Shown one piece after another: positions 1 to 5,598 of a stretch of DNA of 5,673 nucleotides; position 1 is the stretch's first letter, and every line of letters begins with the position of its first letter. The stretch spans positions 1-5,673 of the forward strand of contig CANOGG010000091.1 of the NCBI GenBank assembly GCA_947565485.1, in the 5' to 3' direction. A program made the position numbers and the translations under genes. The notes below the pieces were generated by a model. It was not told where the DNA came from, searched no databases, and saw only the letters and a list, made by a program, of their open reading frames with translations. Source of the stretch: an uncultured Mycoplasma sp. GTDB taxonomy: Bacteria > Bacillota_I > Bacilli_A > RF39 > UBA660.

Positions 1-11
1 ACTGACAAAAT

Positions 12-40
12 TCGACACACCATGTGTGGTATTATATACT
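12..40 (+). promoter_or_regulatory. Sigma-A-like promoter of the XRE regulator gene
   Basis: A -35 hexamer TCGACA (12-17, five of six consensus bases) is followed by a 17-nt spacer and a -10 hexamer TATACT (35-40, five of six). Transcription should begin near 46-48, only about 4-6 nt before the ATG at 52. The mRNA would then be leaderless or nearly so, which agrees with the absence of any Shine-Dalgarno sequence there. The match and spacing are seen directly; promoter activity and the start site are inferred. Confidence 0.6.
15..30. promoter_or_regulatory. Dyad in the promoter spacer, possible autoregulatory operator
   Basis: ACACACCATGTGTGGT contains two overlapping inverted repeats: ACACA (15-19) with TGTGT (23-27), and ACCA (19-22) with TGGT (27-30). 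It overlaps the end of the -35 box and fills most of the spacer before the -10 box, so a protein bound here would block RNA polymerase. XRE-family regulators often repress their own gene from such a site. It is also one of the few G+C-containing patches in this promoter region. The regulator encoded just downstream is the obvious candidate ligand, but this is inference. Confidence 0.4.
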
Positions 41-51
41 TGTGATTTTAT

Positions 52-432
52 ATGGACTACGAAAAAGAACTATACAATGAAATTGGAAAAAAAATCAAAA
101 AAAGACGAAAAGAGCTAGGAATTACGCAAGAGCGTCTTGCCACTATTACTAACTATTCTTTTTCGTTCATAAAAAATATTGAAAGTAGCACCTACCAATC
201 CTTTTCCATAAGTGCCTTAAATACCATAGCCAAAGCTCTTAATACTAACATGAAAAGTTTACTTCCAGATGAAATATTACTTCTTCCTAAAATTCAAGAA
301 ATGAAATGTGGATATTGTAATTATCAAATGGAATTACCAATTGAAATTGTAAAACTCTTAGGAACCATCGAAGAAATAACCAAGAAAAAGATAAGATTAA
401 CTTGTCCAAAATGTCACAAAAAAATAGTTTAG
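52..432 (+). CDS. XRE-family HTH regulator with C-terminal zinc ribbon
   Basis: This is a predicted cytoplasmic DNA-binding protein of 126 aa. Residues about 8-72 form an XRE/Cro-type helix-turn-helix: IGKKIKKRRKELGITQERLA carries the basic helix 1 and the ITQ turn typical of the family, and residues 36-45 (SFSFIKNIES) are the likely recognition helix. A short linker leads to two Cys pairs, Cys86-x2-Cys89 and Cys118-x2-Cys121, which look like a four-Cys zinc ribbon of about 35 residues. The start at 52 is supported by an in-frame TGA at 43-45 and by promoter placement, although no Shine-Dalgarno is visible. It is a monocistronic + strand gene converging on prfB. The fold is well supported, but the target genes are unknown; self-repression through the upstream dyad is possible. 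The zinc ribbon could mediate dimerisation, metal or redox sensing, or protein contact. Confidence 0.85.
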   Translation: MDYEKELYNEIGKKIKKRRKELGITQERLATITNYSFSFIKNIESSTYQSFSISALNTIAKALNTNMKSLLPDEILLLPKIQEMKCGYCNYQMELPIEIVKLLGTIEEITKKKIRLTCPKCHKKIV

Positions 433-456
433 AAAAATCTAAGCTATTTTATTTTT
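421..456. terminator. Bidirectional intrinsic terminator shared by two convergent genes
   Basis: AAAATAGTTTAGA (421-433) pairs with TCTAAGCTATTTT (438-450) around an AAAA loop, giving a 13-bp stem with one G-T wobble (428 with 443). On the + strand it is followed by ATTTTTA. On the - strand it is followed by the T-run complementary to the A-tract at 415-424. It can therefore end both the regulator transcript and the prfB transcript. The stem is A+T-rich, so its strength is uncertain. Both stop codons lie inside it (TAG at 430-432 on +, TAG at 446-444 on -). Confidence 0.75.
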
Positions 457-1512
457 AACACACTTTCAATTAAAGGCATTATATCACCATATAAAACTTT
501 AATTGGGTCTGTCACTTCCAAATGTGACCGATGGTCTTTTACCAACTTATAAGGTTCTAACACATAACTTCTTATCTGACTTCCAAAATCGATGTTACTA
601 ACTTCACCTGTGACACTAGCTATTTTTTTCTCCTGTTCTAAAACTTTCTGTTGATAAATTTTATTCTTAAGTAAATTCATTGCTATTTCTTTATTACGTA
701 ATTGACTTCTCTCTGTTTGACAAGTAACAACTGTTTTTGTTGGCAAATGTGTAATTCGAACTGCTGAATTAGAAGTATTTACCGACTGTCCACCCGCTCC
801 ACTTGAATGATACACATCTATTTTCAAATCTTCTTCTCTAATATCCACACTAATATCGTCATTAAACTCTGGTGTCACACTAACTGATGCAAAAGAAGTA
901 TGACGTCTCTTATTAGAATCAAAAGGTGAAATCCTAACTAACCTATGTACTCCTATCTCATTTTTAAGATAACCATAAGCTAAATCTCCCTCAATATATA
1001 AAGTCACACTCTTAATACCAGCCTCATCCCCATCTTGTTTATCAATAACTTTATACTTATACCCATTCTTTTCTAAAAATCTTTGATACATTCTAAGAAG
1101 CATACTAGCCCAATCACAAGACTCTGTCCCACCAGCTCCAGGATGAATATCTAAATAACAATTAAAATTATCATATTCCCCATTAAGTAGTGTATCAACT
1201 TCTAATTCTTCTACTTGTTCCCTAACCTTTACCATTTCACCATCTAATTCTTCTTCAAAATTAGAAAGTTCTACCAACAAATCAATATTCTCTAACAAAC
1301 TATCATATTCTTTAATAATTTTATTAATCTTTTTTAATTGTTGATAAGTCTTATTAGCATGGGTCATATCACTCCAGAAATTATCTTTACTAACAACTAT
1401 TTCTAACTCTTTTTTCTCCTCTCTTAACTTATCAACGTCAAAGAGACCTCCCAATATCCTGCACTCTTTTTTTCAAATCATCTAACGTCTGTAAAACTTG
1501 TTTCTCATCCAT
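444..1512 (-). CDS. prfB: Peptide chain release factor 2, with programmed +1 frameshift
   Basis: RF2 recognises UAA and UGA stop codons in the ribosomal A site and triggers peptide release. The anticodon-like SPF tripeptide (full-length residues 195-197, in RISPFDSNKRRHTSF) and the catalytic GGQ (residues 240-242, in SSGAGGQSVNTS) are both present, and SPF identifies RF2 rather than RF1. The protein is 355 aa, in the normal range. Translation starts at ATG 1512-1510, six nt after a GAGGG site at 1523-1519. The zero frame encodes 24 residues and ends at CTT TGA (1443-1438); a +1 slip continues in GAC GTT GAT from 1439 to the TAG at 446-444. Calling the gene from the TTG at 1454 would lose the true N-terminus. 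It has its own promoter, unlike the common secA-prfB arrangement of Bacillota. Confidence 0.97.
1437..1452 (-). promoter_or_regulatory. prfB programmed +1 frameshift site
   Basis: On the - strand the sequence is GGGAGG TCT CTT TGA C. A Shine-Dalgarno-like GGGAGG lies three nt before the slippery CTT codon, followed by the in-frame stop TGA with C in the +4 position. This is the same geometry as the well-characterised E. coli site (AGGGGG TAT CTT TGA C). When RF2 is scarce the ribosome pauses at UGA and slips +1; when RF2 is abundant it terminates, so RF2 controls its own synthesis. The pattern is seen in the sequence; the mechanism is established for the family. Confidence 0.95.
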
Positions 1513-1546
1513 AATTATCCCTCATTCTTTAAACTTATCAACACTA

Positions 1547-1575
1547 ATTATAACTTAATCTCTTTCTATTTACAA
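1547..1575 (-). promoter_or_regulatory. Promoter of prfB
   Basis: On the - strand TTGTAA (1575-1570) and a perfect TATAAT (1552-1547) are separated by 17 nt. The predicted start near 1540 leaves a leader of about 28 nt that includes the GAGGG ribosome site. This suggests prfB is transcribed independently of the unknown gene upstream, although read-through from that gene is possible because no clear terminator separates them. Confidence 0.7.
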
Positions 1576-1611
1576 TTATTAATTAAAATTTTTTTATAAC
1601 CCCCAATTTGT

Positions 1612-2415
1612 TTAATAATTTCTTTCTTCATCAGGCATTAATGAATATGCTAATTCTTCTTGAAAACAAGATAAAATTCTTATATCAGACTTTCTACAAT
1701 TATTTTCGAAATCCAAAGAAATATAATAATTATCTTCTTCTTCATACGAATTACCCTTATAAATTTCAATTGGAGTATCCATTTCAAACCTAACTCTAGG
1801 AACAAGGGAAGGATAGTCCACCTCATCTATTTCAGAATCATTTAAAATGTATCCACTCACGCTATTTTTTTCAACTAAAACATAGCGGTCAATATTATAA
1901 TATTTATCTAACGCTCTTAAAACACTATCATTAGCAACATATTTATTCCTCACATAATTTAATATTTTCCAAACTGTAAATGTCGGCATCTCTTTTAAAA
2001 GTTTATTACTACTTCTTCTTTTTTCTAAAGCCTCTATCATATCTAAAAAAGCATCTAAATATAAAGAATTATTTTTTACTCCCTCAACGTGTTTAAATAA
2101 TGCCGTTTCCCAAATACTTTTATCCGTAAACAAAAATTCAATAAACAAATCTACAATCTGCTCGCTAACACTTTTAACTAAATAATATTTTTCAATATCC
2201 AACTGTTTCTCTCTATCCTTAATTAAGAAATCAAGCATCTCTAAAGTTGTTTTATCTCCATATTTACATTCATTCCTAAGCTTCTTCAAATTACATATAT
2301 CTCTTTTTATTTTCTCTTTTGGAACAATTTTTCTTATACAAAGAGCCAATATCAATTCTTTATTTTGAAATAAATAAACATATCTTTCTGCTAGTATTTC
2401 ATTTAAATGAGCCAT
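1612..2415 (-). CDS. Hypothetical protein, predicted cytoplasmic, unrecognised family
   Basis: I do not recognise this 267-aa protein. It has no signal peptide, membrane segment or Cys pair motif. Residues about 1-175 look mainly helical and charged, with alternating Lys/Glu/Leu stretches such as KLRNECKYGDKTTLEMLDFL and FLDMIEALEKRRSS. Residues about 176-240 look beta-rich (RYVLVEKNSVSGYILND, then RVRFEMDTPIEIYKG) and are acidic, and the tail is short. The ATG at 2415 is directly preceded by an in-frame TAG, so no longer upstream start exists; the ribosome site is weak (GGATGG, six nt away). It begins 24 nt after desulfoferrodoxin ends, with no terminator between them, so co-transcription is likely. 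That link hints at, but does not prove, a role under oxidative stress. The reading frame is long, intact and has native codon use, so it is probably a real gene. Confidence 0.75.
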   Translation of the reverse strand: MAHLNEILAERYVYLFQNKELILALCIRKIVPKEKIKRDICNLKKLRNECKYGDKTTLEMLDFLIKDREKQLDIEKYYLVKSVSEQIVDLFIEFLFTDKSIWETALFKHVEGVKNNSLYLDAFLDMIEALEKRRSSNKLLKEMPTFTVWKILNYVRNKYVANDSVLRALDKYYNIDRYVLVEKNSVSGYILNDSEIDEVDYPSLVPRVRFEMDTPIEIYKGNSYEEEDNYYISLDFENNCRKSDIRILSCFQEELAYSLMPDEERNY

Positions 2416-2439
2416 AATCTACCATCCATAATCAACTTA

Positions 2440-2823
2440 TTAACTAATTTTTTTTATCCACAAGCCATGCAAATTACAATAAGCATAAACTTCTTCTACT
2501 TCTTCGCTTGCCAGAAGTTCAAGCTCCATTATAGGTTCCATACCAGGTCTGGGATTAACTTTTACATCTCTTTTATTCGTAACTATCTCTATCATCTTTA
2601 TATAATGTTCATCTTCCATAGGATGTATTACACTTCCCACTTTAACAACAACACTTCTATCACTAATTGCTACCTCTGGGATATGCTTTTCTTGTGCGGC
2701 TTCTACTGTATTAGGTATTAACTCTTCCATAGAAGCACCACAACAAACAGGAACTACCCCACCATCATTTACTATCTCAAGTATATTTCCACAAGTCTTA
2801 CATAATAAAAATTTTTTCTTCAT
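2440..2823 (-). CDS. dfx: Desulfoferrodoxin (class I superoxide reductase, 2Fe-SOR)
   Basis: This cytoplasmic enzyme reduces superoxide to hydrogen peroxide without releasing O2, usually taking electrons from rubredoxin; it is a hallmark of anaerobes. At 127 aa it is the standard length. The N-terminal desulforedoxin-like domain has Cys8, Cys11, Cys27 and Cys28 for the FeCys4 centre I (LCKTCGN and PVCCGAS). The catalytic domain has His47, His67, His73 and His119 plus Cys116 for centre II, in EKHIPEV, HPMEDEHYI and YCNLHGLW. The mobile Glu45-Lys46 pair that helps catalysis is present. An AGAGG ribosome site lies 9 nt before the ATG. It is the first gene of a probable two-gene unit with the unknown gene at 2415-1612, and has a candidate extended -10 promoter. 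No rubredoxin or rubrerythrin gene is visible in the window. Confidence 0.96.
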   Translation of the reverse strand: MKKKFLLCKTCGNILEIVNDGGVVPVCCGASMEELIPNTVEAAQEKHIPEVAISDRSVVVKVGSVIHPMEDEHYIKMIEIVTNKRDVKVNPRPGMEPIMELELLASEEVEEVYAYCNLHGLWIKKIS

Positions 2824-2877
2824 TCTAATTTACCTCTTTCTTTTTTACTATCTTTAAATTTATATAACTATATGCTT

Positions 2878-2906
2878 ATTCTACCATATTTCACTCCATA
2901 TTTAAA
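2878..2906 (-). promoter_or_regulatory. Candidate extended -10 promoter of desulfoferrodoxin
   Basis: On the - strand TTTAAA (2906-2901, four of six -35 bases) lies 17 nt before TAGAAT (2883-2878, five of six), with the extended -10 element TGG directly before it. The predicted start is near 2871, giving a leader of about 48 nt. The motif is reasonable, but the region is so A+T-rich that chance matches are common. Confidence 0.45.
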
Positions 2907-2926
2907 GATATAAACAATATAACGAC

Positions 2927-3409
2927 CTAAATATAATACTCACCATCACTATTACTAAATAAATATTTTTCATTTGCGAACTTTATCGCATCCTCAATTA
3001 ATTGATTACCAGCTAAATCTTGATAATTTAAATATCTCTTTACATTAATTTGTTTAGCTGCAAATCTCTTATATACATTACCATTATCTATATCTGGCCT
3101 ATTATTACCAACTTTCTTAATTTTCGCCACCATTCTAACTTGCGCATACTTATCCTGCCCATCTTCCACTAATAAATAACCCAAATAATAGATATCATCT
3201 AATACAATATTTAACTCCTCCAAATATTCTCTTTTCAATGTATCACAAAAATCTTTATCTCCAACCTCAGGTTTCCCCCCTGTCAATTTATATTTACCAT
3301 CTTGAACACGTAAAACTACATTCCCATCATCAAAAAATGCTACTCCATACACCTGCTTAACTAAAATTTCTTTAGGAACCCAACTTCTAAACCACTTATA
3401 ATGCACCAT
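2927..3409 (-). CDS. Nudix-like hydrolase with irregular Nudix box
   Basis: This 160-aa protein is probably a cytoplasmic Nudix-fold enzyme that would hydrolyse a nucleoside-diphosphate-linked substrate using Mg2+. Residues 15-44 resemble the first Nudix strands (VYGVAFFDDGNVVLRVQ, then YKLTGGKPEVG). The box runs from Gly45 to Ile68 and keeps the metal-binding RE-x2-EE core (Arg60, Glu61, Glu64, Glu65). It differs from GX5EX7REUXEEXGU in three ways: Asp51 for the first Glu, one extra residue before Arg-Glu, and Asn67 for the final Gly. The start is secure: AAGGTGAT lies just before the ATG. It has its own promoter, and a 103-nt gap separates it from desulfoferrodoxin. The substrate cannot be predicted. 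It might also be a non-catalytic Nudix-fold protein. Confidence 0.8.
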   Translation of the reverse strand: MVHYKWFRSWVPKEILVKQVYGVAFFDDGNVVLRVQDGKYKLTGGKPEVGDKDFCDTLKREYLEELNIVLDDIYYLGYLLVEDGQDKYAQVRMVAKIKKVGNNRPDIDNGNVYKRFAAKQINVKRYLNYQDLAGNQLIEDAIKFANEKYLFSNSDGEYYI

Positions 3410-3432
3410 GATATCACCTTAAATTCTCTTAT

Positions 3433-3461
3433 ATTATACCAATATCCTCATTGTTAGTAAA
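3433..3461 (-). promoter_or_regulatory. Extended -10 promoter of the Nudix-like gene
   Basis: On the - strand TTTACT (3461-3456, four of six) lies 17 nt before a perfect TATAAT (3438-3433) with the extended element TGG directly in front. The predicted start near 3426 gives a short leader carrying the AAGGTGAT ribosome site. It lies between the terminator of the upstream operon and the Nudix start, so the gene is probably an independent unit. Confidence 0.7.
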
Positions 3462-3474
3462 TATTCCTCAAGAA

Positions 3475-3501
3475 TTTTAAAACTCCATCACTAAATGGAG
3501 T
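3475..3501 (-). terminator. Intrinsic terminator of the esterase operon
   Basis: On the - strand ACTCCAT (3501-3495), a 6-nt loop and ATGGAGT (3488-3482) form a 7-bp stem, followed by TTT, AAAA and then TTTT-complementary sequence. It begins 7 nt after the stop codon of the second hydrolase. The stem is short and the T-run is interrupted, so termination may be incomplete; any read-through would enter the Nudix-like gene. Confidence 0.65.
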
Positions 3502-3508
3502 CTCTTTC

Positions 3509-4417
3509 TCATATATCAATCTTTTGATTTTGATAAAGTTTATTATTAAGTATTTCAGGATTCTCTCCCACAAATGCTTTACTTGCTTCTTCATCACCAA
3601 ATAATTGCCACCTAAACCATGCTGTAACATATCCATCTGCTACATATAACATTTGCCCATGTTCTGCCCCTATTCTTCTCATCATTACTTTAGATGCCGG
3701 AGTTTTCTCATACATTTTTACCATCGCCTCAAATGGTATAACTGCCTGTGTTTCAAAATCTCCTTGTGTCCCTGCTATTACTAATGTTGGTATATTTATC
3801 TTCGTTAAATCATAATTCCACCCAAAAGTGAGCGCCATTTCTTCATGTGTTGGCGATAACGCTACCGCCGTTTTATAGTCATTCTTATATTCCATAACCG
3901 AAATTGCTGTAAACACTCCTGCTCCTCCTTGAGAATGCCCTGTAATACCAATATTTTCTATATCAAACTTTCCATATAACACACTATCTTCATCAACATT
4001 CGCTTTCTTTATAAAATCTATTGTCTCATCCGCTGACTTTCCAAAACCTGTACTGGAATCATCATTTCCCACTACAATGAATCCCCACGAAGCCAAATGT
4101 TTAAATAATGCTTTATATTTCTTAGGTAATATTCCTGTTCCATTTAAGACAACTACAACCGGATACTTCTTATTATTGCTACTTTCTAACTCTCCAGGAT
4201 AATAAACATAATTATATTTAGTTAATTCTGTAGCTTTACTTCTAGTGCTCTTTACTTTATATTTTCCCATTGCCAAATATTTTGCTTCAATTTCTCCATC
4301 CGTTTTCACCTTTTTTGTATAATTATTAGGCACTGCTGGAATAAATGATATAACCACTAACAATCCCACAATTAAAACTATTGGTATCAATATAATAATT
4401 CCTATAATTTTTAACAT
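3509..4417 (-). CDS. Membrane-anchored alpha/beta hydrolase (chlorophyllase/PETase-like fold)
   Basis: This 302-aa predicted serine ester hydrolase probably acts at the outer face of the membrane. Residues about 4-27 are one strongly hydrophobic segment (IIGIIILIPIVLIVGLL), an uncleaved anchor or signal peptide without a lipobox Cys. The hydrolase domain begins near residue 65. NGTG (92-95) after strand b3 is a likely oxyanion-hole region. The nucleophile elbow is GHSQGG with Ser162; Asp220 (in AGTQGDF) and His253 (in AEHGQM) complete a plausible triad. The GHS-x-GG elbow and the domain order recall the chlorophyllase/dienelactone/cutinase-like PETase group, but the substrate is unknown. It starts 23 nt after the upstream hydrolase gene ends, with GGAG 10 nt before the ATG, so the two are in one operon. 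It is the last gene before the terminator. Confidence 0.85.
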   Translation of the reverse strand: MLKIIGIIILIPIVLIVGLLVVISFIPAVPNNYTKKVKTDGEIEAKYLAMGKYKVKSTRSKATELTKYNYVYYPGELESSNNKKYPVVVVLNGTGILPKKYKALFKHLASWGFIVVGNDDSSTGFGKSADETIDFIKKANVDEDSVLYGKFDIENIGITGHSQGGAGVFTAISVMEYKNDYKTAVALSPTHEEMALTFGWNYDLTKINIPTLVIAGTQGDFETQAVIPFEAMVKMYEKTPASKVMMRRIGAEHGQMLYVADGYVTAWFRWQLFGDEEASKAFVGENPEILNNKLYQNQKIDI

Positions 4418-4440
4418 TTTTCTAATACTCCTGCCTCTCC

Positions 4441-5418
4441 TTATTTAACCGGCATATACTTATCTAAGTATTCCTCCACTGCTTCCATATATTCTTTATA
4501 TACTTTATTATCATTTTGTAATCCATGTCCTGAATGCGAAGCTTCAAAATATTTATAATCAACATTATACTTCTTAAATGCCTCTAATAATCTCTGTGAA
4601 CCTTTAAAGGGTTGTACTTTATCATATTTTCCATAAGAAAAAACACTAGGTACTGTATTCTCATCTACCCACATCACCGCGGATATTGGTTTTAATTTTT
4701 CAACGTAAGAACCATCTTTTATCATTTCTGGTGTTAATTCTACTCCCCCCATTACTCCTAAGAGTTCTGCAGCCCCTTTTCTTGCCTCATCTGTACCTCT
4801 ATCAAATCCGTATATATCCCAATCACTCGCATAAAAACTTGATGGCCCAACAGCCCCAAATGTTAACTTTACAGGAACTGGCGAATCTAATGCATCTCTA
4901 TAAGCATATATCATCGCCAGTGCATGACCAGCCGAACCTCCGGCAATAGCCATCTCATTTATATTATATCCATATTTTTCTGCTTCTGCAATTACTTTTG
5001 GAATTGCATTTTTTATTTCCCTTGACTGTGTTAATACTGATTTTTCATTAGTTACATTTCTTAAAGTATAATTAATACCAACTGCTACATATCCTTTAGA
5101 ACATAGCCAAGATAAAATTCCCTCATCCCCAGACTTATCACCTGCTGTAAATCCTCCAGCATGAAGATAAACAATCCCATAATTTTCTTTCGAACCATCT
5201 TTTGGTAAATATAAATCAAATTTATGAGCCTCTCCATCTCCATAGGAAACATCTGTTACTTTACTACCCAACTTAAGAGACCACTTAACCTCATATTTTT
5301 TAACCCATGCTGGTTGAATTTTCACCTTAGAATATACTCCAACAGCTATCGAACAAAAAAACACTATAACACAAATAAAGATAAACATTCCTCTACCTCT
5401 TTCCTTTTCCCTTTTCAT
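4441..5418 (-). CDS. Membrane-anchored alpha/beta hydrolase, HGG-type esterase family
   Basis: This 325-aa protein is a probable carboxylesterase or acetyl/feruloyl-type esterase. The basic N-terminus (residues 1-10, KREKERGRG) precedes a hydrophobic segment at about 11-29, fitting an N-in signal anchor with the enzyme outside. The domain has the oxyanion motif HAGG (86-89, in YLHAGGFTAG), a GGSAGH elbow with Ser162, Asp266 (YGKYDKVQP) and His298 (SHSGHGL; His295 is an alternative). This matches the lipase/esterase group with the HGGG-like motif and resembles BD-FAE-type esterases. The start at 5418 follows a strong GGAGGT 8 nt upstream and overlaps the miniprotein stop (ATGA). Met11 (5388) is a weaker alternative that would remove the basic residues. 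It pairs with the next hydrolase gene, but the two share little sequence, so they are not a recent duplication. Confidence 0.87.
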   Translation of the reverse strand: MKREKERGRGMFIFICVIVFFCSIAVGVYSKVKIQPAWVKKYEVKWSLKLGSKVTDVSYGDGEAHKFDLYLPKDGSKENYGIVYLHAGGFTAGDKSGDEGILSWLCSKGYVAVGINYTLRNVTNEKSVLTQSREIKNAIPKVIAEAEKYGYNINEMAIAGGSAGHALAMIYAYRDALDSPVPVKLTFGAVGPSSFYASDWDIYGFDRGTDEARKGAAELLGVMGGVELTPEMIKDGSYVEKLKPISAVMWVDENTVPSVFSYGKYDKVQPFKGSQRLLEAFKKYNVDYKYFEASHSGHGLQNDNKVYKEYMEAVEEYLDKYMPVK

Positions 5419-5546
5419 AGAAAATTACCTCCAAATAATGTTCCACCCATAAGTAAATTAAGTACTGCTCGAACTGCTAGTCTTCCCAATATAATTCCAA
5501 CCATTGCAACCCCTACTAAAATTATCCATCTTTTTCCCGTTAACAT
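5415..5546 (-). CDS. 43-aa single-pass membrane miniprotein
   Basis: This small gene encodes 43 residues: a basic start (MLTGKRW), a hydrophobic segment at about 7-22 (WIILVGVAMVGIILGR), then a Leu/Gly-rich tail (LNLLMGGTLFGG). It is probably a single-pass inner-membrane peptide. Support for translation is strong: AGGAGG lies 8 nt before the ATG at 5546, and its stop TGA overlaps the next start as ATGA. The ribosome site of that next gene (GGAGGT, 5432-5427) lies inside this frame as the Gly-Gly codons at residues 39-40. I do not recognise a family. It could be an accessory subunit or membrane partner of the hydrolases, or a leader peptide that couples translation to the esterase gene. It is not a fragment of either hydrolase. 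Confidence 0.7.
   Translation of the reverse strand: MLTGKRWIILVGVAMVGIILGRLAVRAVLNLLMGGTLFGGNFL
5427..5432 (-). promoter_or_regulatory. Ribosome binding site of the first hydrolase, inside the miniprotein
   Basis: GGAGGT lies 8 nt before the ATG at 5418 and forms the Gly39-Gly40 codons of the miniprotein. With the ATGA overlap, this is a typical arrangement for translational coupling by termination and reinitiation. It supports 5418 rather than the internal Met11 as the start. Confidence 0.8.
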
Positions 5547-5570
5547 ACTTTACTCCTCCTCTTGACTAAA

Positions 5571-5598
5571 AATATAAAAAGTGTTATATTTCTAACAA
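5571..5598 (-). promoter_or_regulatory. Candidate promoter of the miniprotein-esterase operon
   Basis: On the - strand TTGTTA (5598-5593, four of six) and TATATT (5576-5571, five of six) are 16 nt apart. Transcription would start near 5564, just before the AGGAGG site at 5560-5555. Another TATAAT occurs at 5660-5655, but its -35 region lies outside the window, so the true promoter could be further upstream. I see nothing else in 5599-5673. Confidence 0.35.

Noticed and set aside
444..1454. prfB as a 336-aa gene starting with TTG at 1454
   Set aside because: The TTG has no reason to be a start, since the GGGAGG there is the frameshift stimulator. The upstream 24-codon frame with ATG, GAGGG and a promoter gives the usual RF2 structure.
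1574..1620. Inverted repeat AATTATTAA (1574-1582) and TTAATAATT (1612-1620), possible terminator after the unknown gene
   Set aside because: It is a 9-bp, purely A/T stem with a 29-nt loop and overlaps the prfB -35 region. Such repeats are expected by chance in this composition.
1608..1793. Open frame on + opposite the unknown gene
   Set aside because: It is antisense to a longer intact gene, lacks a ribosome site and reads as low-complexity Phe/Tyr/Asn/Leu typical of the complement of A+T-rich coding DNA.
2407..2721. Open frame on + opposite desulfoferrodoxin
   Set aside because: It is antisense to a gene whose metal ligands are all conserved; no ribosome site and biased Phe/Tyr composition.
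3454..3636. 60-aa open frame on - near the end of the second hydrolase
   Set aside because: It overlaps the hydrolase in another frame, runs through the terminator hairpin and promoter of the next gene, and has no ribosome site.
4686..4949. Open frame on + opposite the first hydrolase
   Set aside because: It is antisense to a catalytic domain with an intact triad; Leu/Pro/His-rich shadow composition.
5224..5565. Open frame on + across the N-terminal part of the first hydrolase and the miniprotein
   Set aside because: It is antisense to two genes with strong ribosome sites and has no promoter or ribosome site of its own.
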